DNA of 45,369 nucleotides from Bacillus sp. JCM 19041 (GCA_001310375.1 BAXC01000027.1:1-45369), one strand, 5' to 3'; shown: positions 7,744 to 17,080, counted from the stretch's first letter. Numbers and translations: made by a program. The notes: generated by a model not told the origin, from the sequence alone.

Positions 7744-8856
7744 ATGGAAGAACGGACTGTGCGAATTGGAATTGTTGGATGTGGTGGCATTGCGAATGGG
7801 AAACAAATGCCGAGTTTGGCAAAAGTGAAAGGCGTGGAAATGGTTGCATTCTGTGACATCATTAAAGAAAAAGCCGAAAAAGCGGCTGCGACATATGGTG
7901 TTGAGGGAGCAGACGTCTACACGGATTATGAAGAACTACTGAAAGATACGTCGATTGAAGTGGTCCATGTGTGCACACCAAACAAGTCGCATGCTCCAAT
8001 TAGTATCGCCGCACTTGAATCTGGGAAACATGTTCTATGTGAAAAACCAATGGCAAAAACAGCAGCAGAAGCGCGTGAAATGGTTGAAACAGCGAAACGA
8101 ACTGGGAAGAAGTTGACAATTGGCTATGACAATCGGTATCGCAATGATTCTCTCTACTTGAAGGAGCTTGTTGAACAAGATGAATTAGGCGAAGTGTATT
8201 TTGCGAAAGCTCATGCAGTTCGTCGCAGAGCCGTCCCAACTTGGGGTGTTTTTCTAAACGAGGAGGAGCAAGGTGGGGGACCATTAATTGATATTGGTAC
8301 TCATGCGATTGATCTAACACTTTGGACGATGAACAATTATAAAGTGAAAAGCGTTGTTGGGAATGTGTACTATAAATTATCAAATACAGAAAATGCGGCA
8401 AATGCTTTTGGCCCTTGGGATCCAAAGGAATTTACGGTCGAAGATTCGGCTTTTGCCTTTATTACGATGGAAAATGGGGCAACGATTACTCTTGAAGCAA
8501 GCTGGGCTCTCAATACACTTGACGTGGATGAAGCAAAAACGACCCTTTGCGGTACAAAAGCCGGTGCGGATATGCGAGACGGCTTGCGTATTAATGGCGA
8601 AAAGCTTAGCCGTCTCTATGTGACGAAACCAGATTTAAAAGCTGGAGGAGTTGCTTATTATGAAGGCGGTAATGAAACGCAAGCTGATAAAGAAGCTCGT
8701 CTCTGGATTGAAGCGATTCGACATGATCAAGATCCGGTCGTGAAAGCTGAACAAGCTCTTGTCGTAAGCGAAATATTAGAAGCTATTTATAAATCGGCAA
8801 AAACAGGAAAAGCGGTGTATTTTAACGAGGCGAACGAAGCTATCACTTCTAGTTAA
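7744..8856 (+). CDS. Gfo/Idh/MocA family oxidoreductase 2
   Basis: A complete 370-residue NAD(P)-dependent oxidoreductase and the most orthodox of the four here. It has a full dinucleotide motif (GIVGCGGIA, about residues 9-17), VCTPNKSHA, the catalytic EKP (LCEKPMAKT) and GGGPLIDIGTHAIDLTLW with the catalytic-type His. The likely reaction is oxidation of a ring hydroxyl of a sugar or glycoside with NAD(P). AGGAGAG lies upstream of ATG 7744. It sits between TIM barrel 1 and ABC binding protein 1, a tight operon with gaps of 19 and 15 bases, so its substrate is probably what the transporter imports. Confidence 0.9.
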   Translation: MEERTVRIGIVGCGGIANGKQMPSLAKVKGVEMVAFCDIIKEKAEKAAATYGVEGADVYTDYEELLKDTSIEVVHVCTPNKSHAPISIAALESGKHVLCEKPMAKTAAEAREMVETAKRTGKKLTIGYDNRYRNDSLYLKELVEQDELGEVYFAKAHAVRRRAVPTWGVFLNEEEQGGGPLIDIGTHAIDLTLWTMNNYKVKSVVGNVYYKLSNTENAANAFGPWDPKEFTVEDSAFAFITMENGATITLEASWALNTLDVDEAKTTLCGTKAGADMRDGLRINGEKLSRLYVTKPDLKAGGVAYYEGGNETQADKEARLWIEAIRHDQDPVVKAEQALVVSEILEAIYKSAKTGKAVYFNEANEAITSS

Positions 8857-8871
8857 TGGAGGTGCACGACC

Positions 8872-10193
8872 ATGTCAAATTCTTTAAAAAACACCTATTG
8901 TGTCCGCCCGCTTAAGTGGGCGGGCGTGCTTTCCCTTTTGATAGTAGTTGCAGGCTGTGCTGGAGAACAAGCAGATACAGCAGAAGATGCAATTGAAGAG
9001 ACCATCTCAATTGAAGGGAGAACAACAGTAACCTATTGGCACAATCATACTGGACGAGGTCTTGAAGCCATTGAACAGGTGGCTTTGGACTTTAATGAGA
9101 GTCAAGAGGATGTATTTGTTCAACCAATATATAGCGCCTCAACCGAAGGAGATGATCAGAGGCTCCTAACGGCGATTGCTGGCGGTAATCCCCCTGACCT
9201 AGCCCATTTTGATCGTTTTAAAGTTGCTCAATATGCAGCAGAAAACTCGCTTGAACCCCTAACTCCTTTTATTGAAGAAGACAACTACGATATGGGAATA
9301 TACTACGACTACGCAGTTGACGAAACAACGTATGATAACGATATTTATGCAATGCCTCTCACTACAGATTCCAGGCTATTATTTTACAACAAAGACCGTT
9401 TTCAGGAAGTTGGTTTAGATCCTAACGATCCTCCGCAGACGATTAAAGAACTTGAACACGCGATTGAACAGCTATCAACAATTGAAGATGGAAGAGTGAC
9501 GGAACTTGGCATGGTTCCTTGGACCGCACAAGGCTGGTTTTATACATGGGGTTGGGCTTTTGGAGGCGACTTCTATGATATGGAGACTGGGGAGTTGACA
9601 GTTGACCATCCAAAGAATATTGAGGCACTTGAATGGCTTGTCTCTATTGCTGACACCTATGACGCTGCAACAGTTACTAGTTTTGATACAGCTCAGGGCA
9701 GTAATGAAATGGACCCTTTATTCAGGGGATATACAGCATGAAAGTAGATGGACCGTTCTCAATTTCAACGATTAATCAATACAACCCTGACTTAAATTAC
9801 GGAGTGACTCCTGTGCCCACACCAACTGGTGATCATTTTACGACATGGTCTGGTGGGACATCTCTTATTATTCCGAAAGGAGCCAAAAATGCAAAAGAAG
9901 CTTGGGAGTTTATGAAGTACTTGGGCGGTGAAGAGGGGCAGCGAACGTATAGCGAAATGAACAACCAAATGTCCGTTATTGATACGGTTAATGAAGAGAT
10001 CTATGGGGATAACGAGATCATGACAGAGTTTATTGATATATTGCCAGAATCTAATGCAAGGCCACCGATACCAAGTGGGCAGTTGTTATGGAATGAACTA
10101 GACCGGGCCGTAGAATACGCAATCCACGGTCGTGATGAACCGAAGGCACTGCTAGAAAAGGTTGCTAGAAAAGTAGCTGAAGCGGAAAACTAG
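8872..10193 (+). CDS. Carbohydrate ABC transporter substrate-binding lipoprotein 1, one frame break
   Basis: A CUT1-type extracellular solute-binding protein (SBP_bac_1), about 440 residues after repair. The signal peptide has a hydrophobic core and the lipobox VVAGC (Cys about residue 29), so it is anchored outside the membrane. The mature part has WHNHTG near its start, AIAGGNPPDLAHFD, YAMPLTTDSRLLFYNKD and, in the second part, TTWSGGTSLIIPKGAKN, all typical of family 1. A missing base near 9735 splits it: GYTA meets a stop overlapped by an ATG (ATGA). This looks like coupled genes, but both halves make one protein. The signal-peptide codons hold a strong RNA hairpin (8902-8925). Two permease genes follow at 11 and 19 bases. 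Confidence 0.88.
8902..8925 (+). other. Strong RNA hairpin inside signal-peptide codons
   Basis: The arms 8902-8911 and 8916-8925 pair over ten positions (two G-U) around a TTAA loop; the stem is almost all G/C (GTCCGCCCGC against GTGGGCGGGC). It starts 30 bases after ATG 8872, close to the initiating ribosome. This is much more GC-rich than its surroundings. It could stabilise or attenuate expression of the binding protein relative to the enzymes upstream. Confidence 0.6.
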
Positions 10194-10204
10194 GAGGTGG
10201 CATA

Positions 10205-11131
10205 ATGGAAAAAACTGAGATAGGAAAAGCGCCTAAGCTACGTAAAAACAATAGAAGGTCAAATGAAAGTCTTGCTGGTTGGTTATTTGCGTTACCGTGG
10301 CTAATTGGACTGGCTGTTTTCTTTATTTACCCGTTACTTTCCTCTATTTACTATAGTTTTACTGATTATAGTATTTTGCAAAGTGGAGATTTTATAGGGC
10401 TTGCAAATTACCGTGAGCTTTTCCAAGACGAATTATTTTGGATCTCTATTTATAATACGGTTTATTTTGCTGTTTTGTTTGTTCCACTAAGTATTATTTT
10501 TGGGGTTGCACTTGCAATGGTATTAAATATGCGAGTCCGAGGGATGGCGGTATATCGAACCATTTTCTTTTTGCCGACATTAGTTCCTCATGTCGCACTT
10601 GCGATTTTATGGATTTGGCTTTTGAATCCTCAGTTTGGGCTTGTGAATGCCATGCTCGATTTTGTTGGTATCCAAGGTCCGCCATGGCTTGGTAGCACCT
10701 TTTGGTCAAAGCCAGCCTTGATTTTAATGTCGTTATGGGGAATTGGGCAGGCAGTCATCATTTATTTGGCAGGGCTTGGGGATATTTCACAAGAGTATTA
10801 TGAGGCAGCGGAAGTGGATGGAGCAAGCTTTTTACAGAAGACATTCCGTATTACTCTTCCTCTTTTAACTCCAGTGATCTTTTTTAATTTAGTGATGGGT
10901 TTTATCGGTGCTTTTCAGCAGTTTACATTACCGTACGCAATGACCAATGGAACTGGAAGGCCGGCAGATTCGTTGACGTTTTATGTGATGTACTTATATG
11001 ACAACGCCTTCAGTTATTTCCGTATGGGTTATGCATCCGCGATGGCTTGGATTTTGTTTGTGATTATCATGTTGCTGACAGCAATTGTGTTTTGGAGTTC
11101 AAAACGATGGGTTCATTATCAAGGTGACTAA
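10205..11131 (+). CDS. Carbohydrate ABC transporter permease 1A (MalF/MsmF type)
   Basis: A complete 308-residue inner-membrane subunit with six predicted membrane helices. It begins with a basic cytoplasmic tail (KAPKLRKNNRRSNES), then LAGWLFALPWLIGLAVFFIY. The ATPase-contact EAA loop is YYEAAEVDGASFLQKTFRIT (about residues 199-218). GGTGG precedes ATG 10205. It pairs with the next gene to form the channel for the sugar captured by binding protein 1. No ATP-binding subunit is nearby, so a shared ATPase of the MsmX/MsmK kind, encoded elsewhere, is expected. Confidence 0.93.
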   Translation: MEKTEIGKAPKLRKNNRRSNESLAGWLFALPWLIGLAVFFIYPLLSSIYYSFTDYSILQSGDFIGLANYRELFQDELFWISIYNTVYFAVLFVPLSIIFGVALAMVLNMRVRGMAVYRTIFFLPTLVPHVALAILWIWLLNPQFGLVNAMLDFVGIQGPPWLGSTFWSKPALILMSLWGIGQAVIIYLAGLGDISQEYYEAAEVDGASFLQKTFRITLPLLTPVIFFNLVMGFIGAFQQFTLPYAMTNGTGRPADSLTFYVMYLYDNAFSYFRMGYASAMAWILFVIIMLLTAIVFWSSKRWVHYQGD

Positions 11132-11150
11132 TTGAGGAGGAGGCGTTTCT

Positions 11151-11985
11151 ATGGAGGCGGTAGCAAAAAAACGAGTAAAACGTATATACGCTCATATTGT
11201 ACTTATTCTCGCTTCGATTGTTTTTTGGTTCCATTTATATGGATGGTATCAACTTCTTTTAAACCGATAACGCAGGTTTTCACGTTTCCTCCTGAATTTA
11301 TTCCCCGACCGTTCCAGTGGGAGAATTACATCGAGGCAACAAAATATATTCCGTTTTGGACATATACGTATAATACAGCAGTCATAACAGGCTTAAGTAC
11401 GCTTGGCGTAATCATATCTTGCCCTCTTGTAGCGTATAGTTTCGCAAAGTTACGATGGCGAGGAAGGAATGCGTTATTTGCAGTTACGATTGGAGTTATG
11501 ATGATTCCGGCACAAGTAACGATGATTCCTTTGTTTTTGTTGTTCAACCAGTTCGGCTGGGTTGGTACGAATTTGCCATTGATTGTGCCTGCGTTTTTTG
11601 GTGTTCCTTTCTCGATATTCTTGCTTAGGCAGTTTTTTAAAGGATTACCAAATACGCTTCGAGAAGCTGCAAAAATTGATGGAGCGAGTGAATGGCGCAT
11701 TTATTGGCAAATCATGTTTCCACTAGCTAAGCCTGCAGTCCTAGCCATTGCTCTATTCCAATTTATGGCATCTTGGACAGATTTTCTTGGTCCATTAATC
11801 TACTTAACAGAAGAGGCTTCATACACGCTCTCTCTAGGCTTGCAGCAATTCCAAAACCAGCAAGGTTCCCAGTGGCATCTCATGATGCCGTCTCAACCTT
11901 AATGACACTACCGATTATTATTTTGTTTTTCTTTATGCAAAAAACGTTTATTAAAGGGATTACGTTTACAGGGATAAAAGGCTGA
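11151..11985 (+). CDS. Carbohydrate ABC transporter permease 1B (MalG type), two frame breaks
   Basis: The second channel subunit, about 278 residues after repair. The start is ATG 11151 (MEAVAKKRVKRIYAHIVLIL) behind GAGGAGGAGG. A T missing from a T-run at 11221-11226 breaks the frame before VPFIWMVSTSFKP; a G missing near 11887 breaks it again before AVSTLMTLPIIILFFF. Repaired, the protein ends at 11985 with the family ending KTFIKGITFTGIKG. The EAA loop is LREAAKIDGASEWRIYWQI. The two breaks lie at the two ends and the central frame is long and clean. It is followed after about 100 bases by TIM barrel 2. Confidence 0.88.
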
Positions 11986-12082
11986 TAAGCAATAAGGTGA
12001 TAGCAAGAAGCATTCTTTGCCAATGAGAGAAAAGTAGTTCCGCTGAATCTTTAATATAGTAAGGGAGAGAGGGGCTGGTTTG

Positions 12083-12861
12083 ATGAAAGACAAATTTGCG
12101 GCAACCTTATTTACAGTGAGAGAAGAATTAAAAACCGATGGAATTGGACCCGTTTTTAAAGAATTAGCCGATATGGGGTATGCGGGACTACAACTTTCAG
12201 GTTTACCTGTTGGTTATGATCAAGATGAAGTGGCATTTCATTTGCAAAAAAACAACGTAGCTGCTGCTGGAATGCATGTGCCATTTGATCGTTTGGCTAA
12301 TGAGCTTGACCTTGTTAGACAAGAAGCAAAAAAATACGGTACAACCGATTTATTTTGTCCATATTTGCCTGAATCACTTAGGTCAGAGGACGGTTATCGG
12401 GAGGTAAAACGAGTCCTGAATGAAGTAGCTCATTTAGCTCCAGATTTACGGATTGGTTATCACAACCATGCGTTTGAGTTTGATACGCGTATTGGGGGTC
12501 AAGATGCATTAGCTTATTTGCTTGAGCCTAGTGAAGAAAATAAGATCTTTGCGGAGATTGATGTCTATTGGGTGGCAAAAGGAGGTCAAGATCCGCTTAC
12601 CTATATCCAACCCTATAAAGCAGGATGCCAATCATTCACTTAAAAGATATGACGAAGGATGAAGAAGAGACGTTTGCTGAAGTGGGTGCGGGGTCAATCG
12701 ATTTTCTACCAATATTAAAGTGGGGCGAACAACACGGGATTGAATGGTATGTTGTGGAGCAAGATGTGTGCAAAGGCAATCCGATGACTAGTTTGCAATT
12801 AAGTATAACTAATTTGCACAATTATGCGATTCAGTTGGACAATGAAAAAACAAAAAAGTAA
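12083..12861 (+). CDS. Sugar phosphate isomerase/epimerase-like TIM barrel 2, one frame break
   Basis: About 259 residues after repair, paralogous to TIM barrel 1. Motifs are GYAGLQLSGLPVGYD, GMHVPFD, LRIGYHNHAFEF, the metal strand FAEIDVYWV, then MPIIHLKDM and EVGAGSIDF. A missing base near 12620 breaks the frame between QPYK and RMPIIHLKD. ATG 12083 is preferred to the in-frame TTG at 12080; GGGAGAGAGGGG lies upstream. It probably acts on the product of a Gfo/Idh enzyme. It is the last gene of the first rightward operon and is convergent with AraC gene 2, sharing a hairpin at 12857-12886. Confidence 0.82.
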
Positions 12862-12886
12862 GTTGGTTCTAGTGTGCCAACTTACT
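12857..12886 (-). terminator. Terminator hairpin between convergent genes
   Basis: AGTAAGTTGG (12857-12866) pairs fully with CCAACTTACT (12877-12886). On the minus strand the stem is followed by TTTTTTG, so it best terminates AraC gene 2. It includes the stop codons of both converging genes. Confidence 0.75.
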
Positions 12887-13730
12887 CTGAAATGGCTTGG
12901 CGCTTGTATTGTTCAGGCGTCAAGCCTGTTAGTTGTTTAAATACTTTGGTGAAATGAGATGGGTAATTAAATCCAACTTGGTAACAAATTTCTGTCACGC
13001 TTGCTGTGCTTAAAAGAAATTCGATTTTCGCTTGGTTGATGCGGCGTTGGTACAAGTATTTAAAAATGGTTACACCGGTCATTTCTTTAAATACTTTCGC
13101 TAAATGGTATTTACTCATATGTAATGCTTCTTCGATTGCTTCCAGACGAAGGTCCTCATGGTAGTGTGTTTCAATAAAAGAAACAATTGCCTGGACCGTT
13201 TTTTCTTTCTGGCTAGTTAATTTAGGGGCTGATTCATCTATGCTTTCCCAATAAGATGAGAGAAACGCTAAAAAATCCATAAAAGCAAGTTGAAAGCGAG
13301 CGTTTTCTCCAGTTCGAATCAATTTCTGACTTGTGTGAAGACGTTTTAAGTGCTGTTCTACTTCTGTTTGATCATCGCCACTAAATGATAGGCGCAAAGG
13401 TTTCACTCTTGAAAAAGGACTGAGCATGTGGGGATAGCCCATTGCATCGAAGATTCTGTTGAAATAAGTTTGATCAAAATGAAGCGTCGAACGGACGTAA
13501 GGATGCTTTCGAAATAGTTTAGGGCAATGGAGTGTAAGTCCATTCATTAAGATTAAATCGCCAGGAGTAAGGTTTAGTATTTGATCGCCGATCAAGTATG
13601 TGCATTTCCCATTATGAAGGTAATAGATCTCTGCTAGTTCATGGGAGTGAAATGAAAGGCTATGTTCGTTTTTATGATCTTCCATATAATTGAAATTCAA
13701 GTTCTCTTTAAATGAGAGAGGCCCGTTCAT
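12882..13730 (-). CDS. AraC family transcriptional regulator 2
   Basis: About 282 residues. The cupin-like sensor (about 15-90) has FHSHELAEIYYLHNG and LTPGDLILMNGLTLH; the C-terminal double helix-turn-helix (about 185-278) has LRLEAIEEALHMSKYHLAKV and VTEICYQVGFNYPSHFTKVF. The frame is open upstream to 13757, but AGGAGGAGG directly precedes the ATG at 13730, and that ATG overlaps the TGA of Gfo/Idh gene 3 (ATGA), so translation is probably coupled. It is the last gene of the leftward operon AraC 3 - Gfo 4 - Gfo 3 - AraC 2 and may respond to a product of those enzymes. Confidence 0.88.
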   Translation of the reverse strand: MNGPLSFKENLNFNYMEDHKNEHSLSFHSHELAEIYYLHNGKCTYLIGDQILNLTPGDLILMNGLTLHCPKLFRKHPYVRSTLHFDQTYFNRIFDAMGYPHMLSPFSRVKPLRLSFSGDDQTEVEQHLKRLHTSQKLIRTGENARFQLAFMDFLAFLSSYWESIDESAPKLTSQKEKTVQAIVSFIETHYHEDLRLEAIEEALHMSKYHLAKVFKEMTGVTIFKYLYQRRINQAKIEFLLSTASVTEICYQVGFNYPSHFTKVFKQLTGLTPEQYKRQAISE

Positions 13731-14817
13731 AGGGCCTCCTCCTTTGGCAAAATCCATTCAGCTTTTTGTTGGGCAAGTAAGCACAACTCTGCCGCTTTAA
13801 AAGCATGTTCTTGCGTCATTGCATGTTCAGTTCGGTTTAAGCAGTCTAGAATGAGTTCGCCAAAAAATGGGTAGCCAACTTTTCCGTTTAAGGAAAAATG
13901 CTGTTCACCATTCCCATTAACCAAATAAAGGTGATCACCACTTTCTTCTCGTGCAACATCCACATATTTACGAATTTCAATTGTTCCTTTTGTTCCGGTT
14001 ATAAACGTTCGTCCGTCTCCCCAAGTGCTTAGTCCATCTGGAGTATGCCAATCAACTTTAAAGAACTGCGTCGCGCCATTATCACCAACAAGAGTAGCGT
14101 CCCCATAATCCTCTAATTCGGGATGCTCAGGGTTGTTGTAGTTCGCCACCTTACTATGGAGGATACGTGCATCTTTGCAGCCGGCATAATACAAAAACTG
14201 TTCAATTTGATGACTACCGATATCACATAAAATGCCACCGTATTTTTCTTTTTGGAAGAACCAATTAGGTCGATTTTGTGCATTGAGGCGGTGTGGACCA
14301 AAACCAGTCAGTTGGAACACTTGACCAATTGCTCCTTGTTGGATGAGTTCCCCAGCATAAACGGCTGATTCAACATGAAGCCTTTCGCTATAGTAAACCA
14401 TATACTTCTTACCTGTGCGCTCAACTGCCGCACGGGCAAGTTCAAGCTGTTCAAGTGTTGTAAAAGGCGTTTTGTCTGTAAAGTAATCTTTCCCAGCTTC
14501 CATAGAACGAACGCCAAGCTCACGCGGTGTGAAGGGATCGCTGCAGCTGCAATAAGACGGATTGAAGGGTCTTCCAGTATTTCTTGCTCTGATGAGGCAA
14601 CATGTACGTTAGGAAATGTTGCGAGAAAACGGGCTAGTTTATCTGGATCAGGATCAAAAACGGACGTAAGTGTAGCCCCTGCTTCAATTAAACCATTACA
14701 CATGCCGTAAATATGACCGTGGTCTAGTGCCATTGCAGCGAATAAGAATTCTCCTTCTTCCACAACTTTATTTGGTTTTCCTTTAGGTGCATACGTCATA
14801 CCATCTTGTTTGTTCAT
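13727..14817 (-). CDS. Gfo/Idh/MocA family oxidoreductase 3, one frame break
   Basis: About 363 residues after repair. The N-terminus (FLFAAMALDHGHIYGMCNGL) lacks the normal GxGxxG, and the usual EKP is TDKTPFTT, so this is a divergent branch of the family. The C-terminal domain is clear: FQKEKYGGILCDIGSHQIEQFLYYAG with the catalytic-type His, and RTFITGTKGTIEIRKY. The break is near 14522, where one base is missing between SHR and ELGVRSMEAGKDYF. The gene is 12 bases after Gfo/Idh gene 4 and overlaps the start of AraC gene 2. Substrate unknown; sugar dehydrogenation is the family role. Confidence 0.82.
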
Positions 14818-14829
14818 CGTTTCTCCTCC

Positions 14830-15990
14830 TTAATGGCTACCAGACACATCAAGTGTTGTCTCGGTGGTTTCCTTTTTCCCTTTCGATTCATTTACTCGTT
14901 TTGTAAGTTGCTTCTCATACTCAGCTTCATTGAGTGGAAGTGATACCCAATTGTCGATCCAGGTAGAAAGCTGCATCGCATTGGATAGTGTCAGTCCATA
15001 AATTCCGTCTTCACCAGGAGCAATTAATTTTTCGCCTTTTAAAATTGCATGAACGAAGTTTTGAGTAATGCCTTGGTGCTCTGTTGCTTCTTCAACTATT
15101 TCTACGTCAATTAACCGATGTTTTGGCTCACCAAACCCCCCTGTGTACGAATCGTTAAAATCGGGTTCTGACGTTTCGAGTTGCCAAAAAGTAAGTTGGC
15201 TATCCTCTATTACTACTTTTCCTTTTGTTCCTGTCACCTCAAGACGATTTGTTCCAGGAGCTTCTGCAGTAGTAGTAATAAACACACCTGTTGCTCCAGA
15301 CTCATATTCGAGATAAGCGGTTACTTCATCTTCTACCTCGATGTCACGGTATTTTCCAAATGAACAAAAAGAACGGATTCGTGTAGGTTCCATGTCAATC
15401 AACCAACCCCAGAGATCCAATTGGTGTGGACATTGATTAATCAGGACTCCGCCACCTTCACCAGCCCATGTTGCGCGCCAATTACTGGAGTCGTAGTAAC
15501 TTTGAGAGCGGTACCAATTTGTAATAATCCAATTCATTCGTCTAATAGTACCTAATTCACCTTCTTGAATGAGTTCACGTAGCTTTTGGTAAATCGGTTT
15601 TGTACGTTGATTGTACATAAGTGAAAAAACAAGACCGCTTTTAGATGCGGCTTCATTCATTTCCCGTACTTCGCTTGTGAAGACGCCAGCTGGTTTTTCG
15701 CATAATACATGTAACCCAGCAGCAAACGCTTTTTTCGCAAGGCGTGGATGACTGTAGTGGGGGGTAGCAATGAGAACGGCATCAATCAGTCCCGATTCAA
15801 AGAAAGCATCTTCATTTGTAAAAAGTGGTACGGTATCACCGTAATGTTGTTTTAATTCTTGTATACGTTTTGGTCGTTCTTCAAGCAATGCCCCAAGTGA
15901 AGCACCAATCACACTTCCATTATGAATATAAGATGCATGGGAAGTACCCATGTTTCCAAGTCCAATAACGCCAATGCGAACGAATTCCAT
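14830..15990 (-). CDS. Gfo/Idh/MocA family oxidoreductase 4
   Basis: A complete protein of about 386 residues. It has a good dinucleotide motif (IGVIGLGNMGTSH), IATPHYSHP, EKP (LCEKPAGVFT), YNQRTKP and GEGGGVLINQCPHQLDLWGW, where the catalytic His follows NQCP. The long substrate domain and Ser/Thr-rich tail match Gfo/Idh proteins of plant-polysaccharide loci. The open frame reaches 16074, but ATG 15990 has AAAAGGAGAGG upstream and starts the Rossmann strand directly (MEFVRIGVIG), so it is chosen. It lies about 100 bases after AraC gene 3. Confidence 0.88.
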   Translation of the reverse strand: MEFVRIGVIGLGNMGTSHASYIHNGSVIGASLGALLEERPKRIQELKQHYGDTVPLFTNEDAFFESGLIDAVLIATPHYSHPRLAKKAFAAGLHVLCEKPAGVFTSEVREMNEAASKSGLVFSLMYNQRTKPIYQKLRELIQEGELGTIRRMNWIITNWYRSQSYYDSSNWRATWAGEGGGVLINQCPHQLDLWGWLIDMEPTRIRSFCSFGKYRDIEVEDEVTAYLEYESGATGVFITTTAEAPGTNRLEVTGTKGKVVIEDSQLTFWQLETSEPDFNDSYTGGFGEPKHRLIDVEIVEEATEHQGITQNFVHAILKGEKLIAPGEDGIYGLTLSNAMQLSTWIDNWVSLPLNEAEYEKQLTKRVNESKGKKETTETTLDVSGSH

Positions 15991-16092
15991 CGAATCCTCT
16001 CCTTTTTGTTGCATTATCCATAGTGTAGTGTGCTTTGGTAACAAAGGCTTTTTCACCATTGCGTATTTAAGCAATGCATTTATACGTTATTG

Positions 16093-16959
16093 TCATTGAT
16101 ATCGATGTTCGAGCCGGTATTGATGAGGAGTAATATTGGTTTCACGTTTAAACATTTGAATGAAGTAAGACACATTTGATAGTCCAATACGCGTACATAT
16201 GGCATCTAGTGATAAATCACTTGTTTGTAGCAAGTGACACGCTTCTTTAATTCGCCTAGCGGTCAAGTATGCTGTTATACTGCTTCCTGTTTCAACTCGG
16301 AATATTTTTGATACATACGACTTTGACAGATACAGTTCATCAGCTAGTTCTTCTAAATGGAACGTCTCCGAGAGGTGAGCCTCAATCCAGCGCATAATTC
16401 GTTCTGCGTAATGTAAATTCCGTGTCGATAGAGTCGGCGTGTGGTTTTTTAATTGATGTTGGACATAGCTTAATAGTTGAATAAGCAACAAGTTCTCGCG
16501 GTCAACTCGCTCTTTGAATGAACTAGTACGAATGGTTTTGTCATATGTGTCACATAGACGTTTGATGTAGGAAAAATCATCTGAGAAGTCAATAAATTGG
16601 TTGAGAAATGTATCATTTTGTATGTGATGAAAGAACTGAACCATCGATGGGTACACTTGTAAAATCCGCTCGGTATGCAGAGGATCAAAGTGAAGAGTTG
16701 CGCGCTCATATGAAGAGTCTTTTACAGGAGCAACATGGTGCAATTGAAATGGTTGGAAAAAGAAAAGCCTGCCATTTTTAATCGGGGTCATTCGTTGGTT
16801 AAGCACAACATTTCCTGATCCTTTAAAGATGATTAATAGCTCAAAACCTTGATGCCAATGGTAATAACCGTTGTAGTCCTCGGGGAAAAAAAGCTTATTA
16901 TTATGCCAATCGAGTGTTTGTTTATTCTCAGGAATTAATTGGAATAACGGTTTTTTCAT
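16093..16959 (-). CDS. AraC family transcriptional regulator 3
   Basis: About 288 residues. The N-terminal cupin holds YHWHQGFELLIIFKGSGNVV and GRLFFFQPFQLHHV; the C-terminal double helix-turn-helix (about 185-285) holds FHLEELADELYLSKSYVSKI and LDAICTRIGLSNVSYFIQMF. The open frame begins at 16995, but ATG 16959 (MKKPLFQLIPENK) follows a GGAGGAG and matches the family better. It heads the leftward operon and is divergent from the GH88 gene, with a cre-like site in the shared 120-bp region, so it probably controls both directions. Confidence 0.88.
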   Translation of the reverse strand: MKKPLFQLIPENKQTLDWHNNKLFFPEDYNGYYHWHQGFELLIIFKGSGNVVLNQRMTPIKNGRLFFFQPFQLHHVAPVKDSSYERATLHFDPLHTERILQVYPSMVQFFHHIQNDTFLNQFIDFSDDFSYIKRLCDTYDKTIRTSSFKERVDRENLLLIQLLSYVQHQLKNHTPTLSTRNLHYAERIMRWIEAHLSETFHLEELADELYLSKSYVSKIFRVETGSSITAYLTARRIKEACHLLQTSDLSLDAICTRIGLSNVSYFIQMFKRETNITPHQYRLEHRYQ

Positions 16960-17030
16960 ATAAATACGCACTCCTCCATTTGAACAACAAAACAATATTT
17001 TTCATCATTGTATCATTACTTTTTTATTTT

Positions 17031-17044
17031 TGGTAGCGCTATCA
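17031..17044. promoter_or_regulatory. cre-like (CcpA) or LacI-type operator
   Basis: TGGTAGCGCTATCA is nearly palindromic, with one mismatched pair, and matches the Bacillus cre consensus TGWAARCGYTWNCA at 12 of 14 positions, including the central CG. It lies between divergent AraC gene 3 and the GH88 operon, 37 bases before ATG 17081, which fits carbon catabolite repression. Confidence 0.5.
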
Positions 17045-17080
17045 TTAAGGTGCTTGATTCAACTTAAAAGGAGGAAGACA

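Noticed and set aside
9720-9760. Two separate, translationally coupled genes (ATGA overlap) for the sugar-binding protein
   Set aside because: The two parts together make one full-length family-1 binding protein, and only the first has a signal peptide. A lost base explains it. The same false ATGA appears at 18607.
14110-14720. Plus-strand frames opposite Gfo/Idh gene 3
   Set aside because: Low-complexity shadow translations of a well-supported minus-strand gene.
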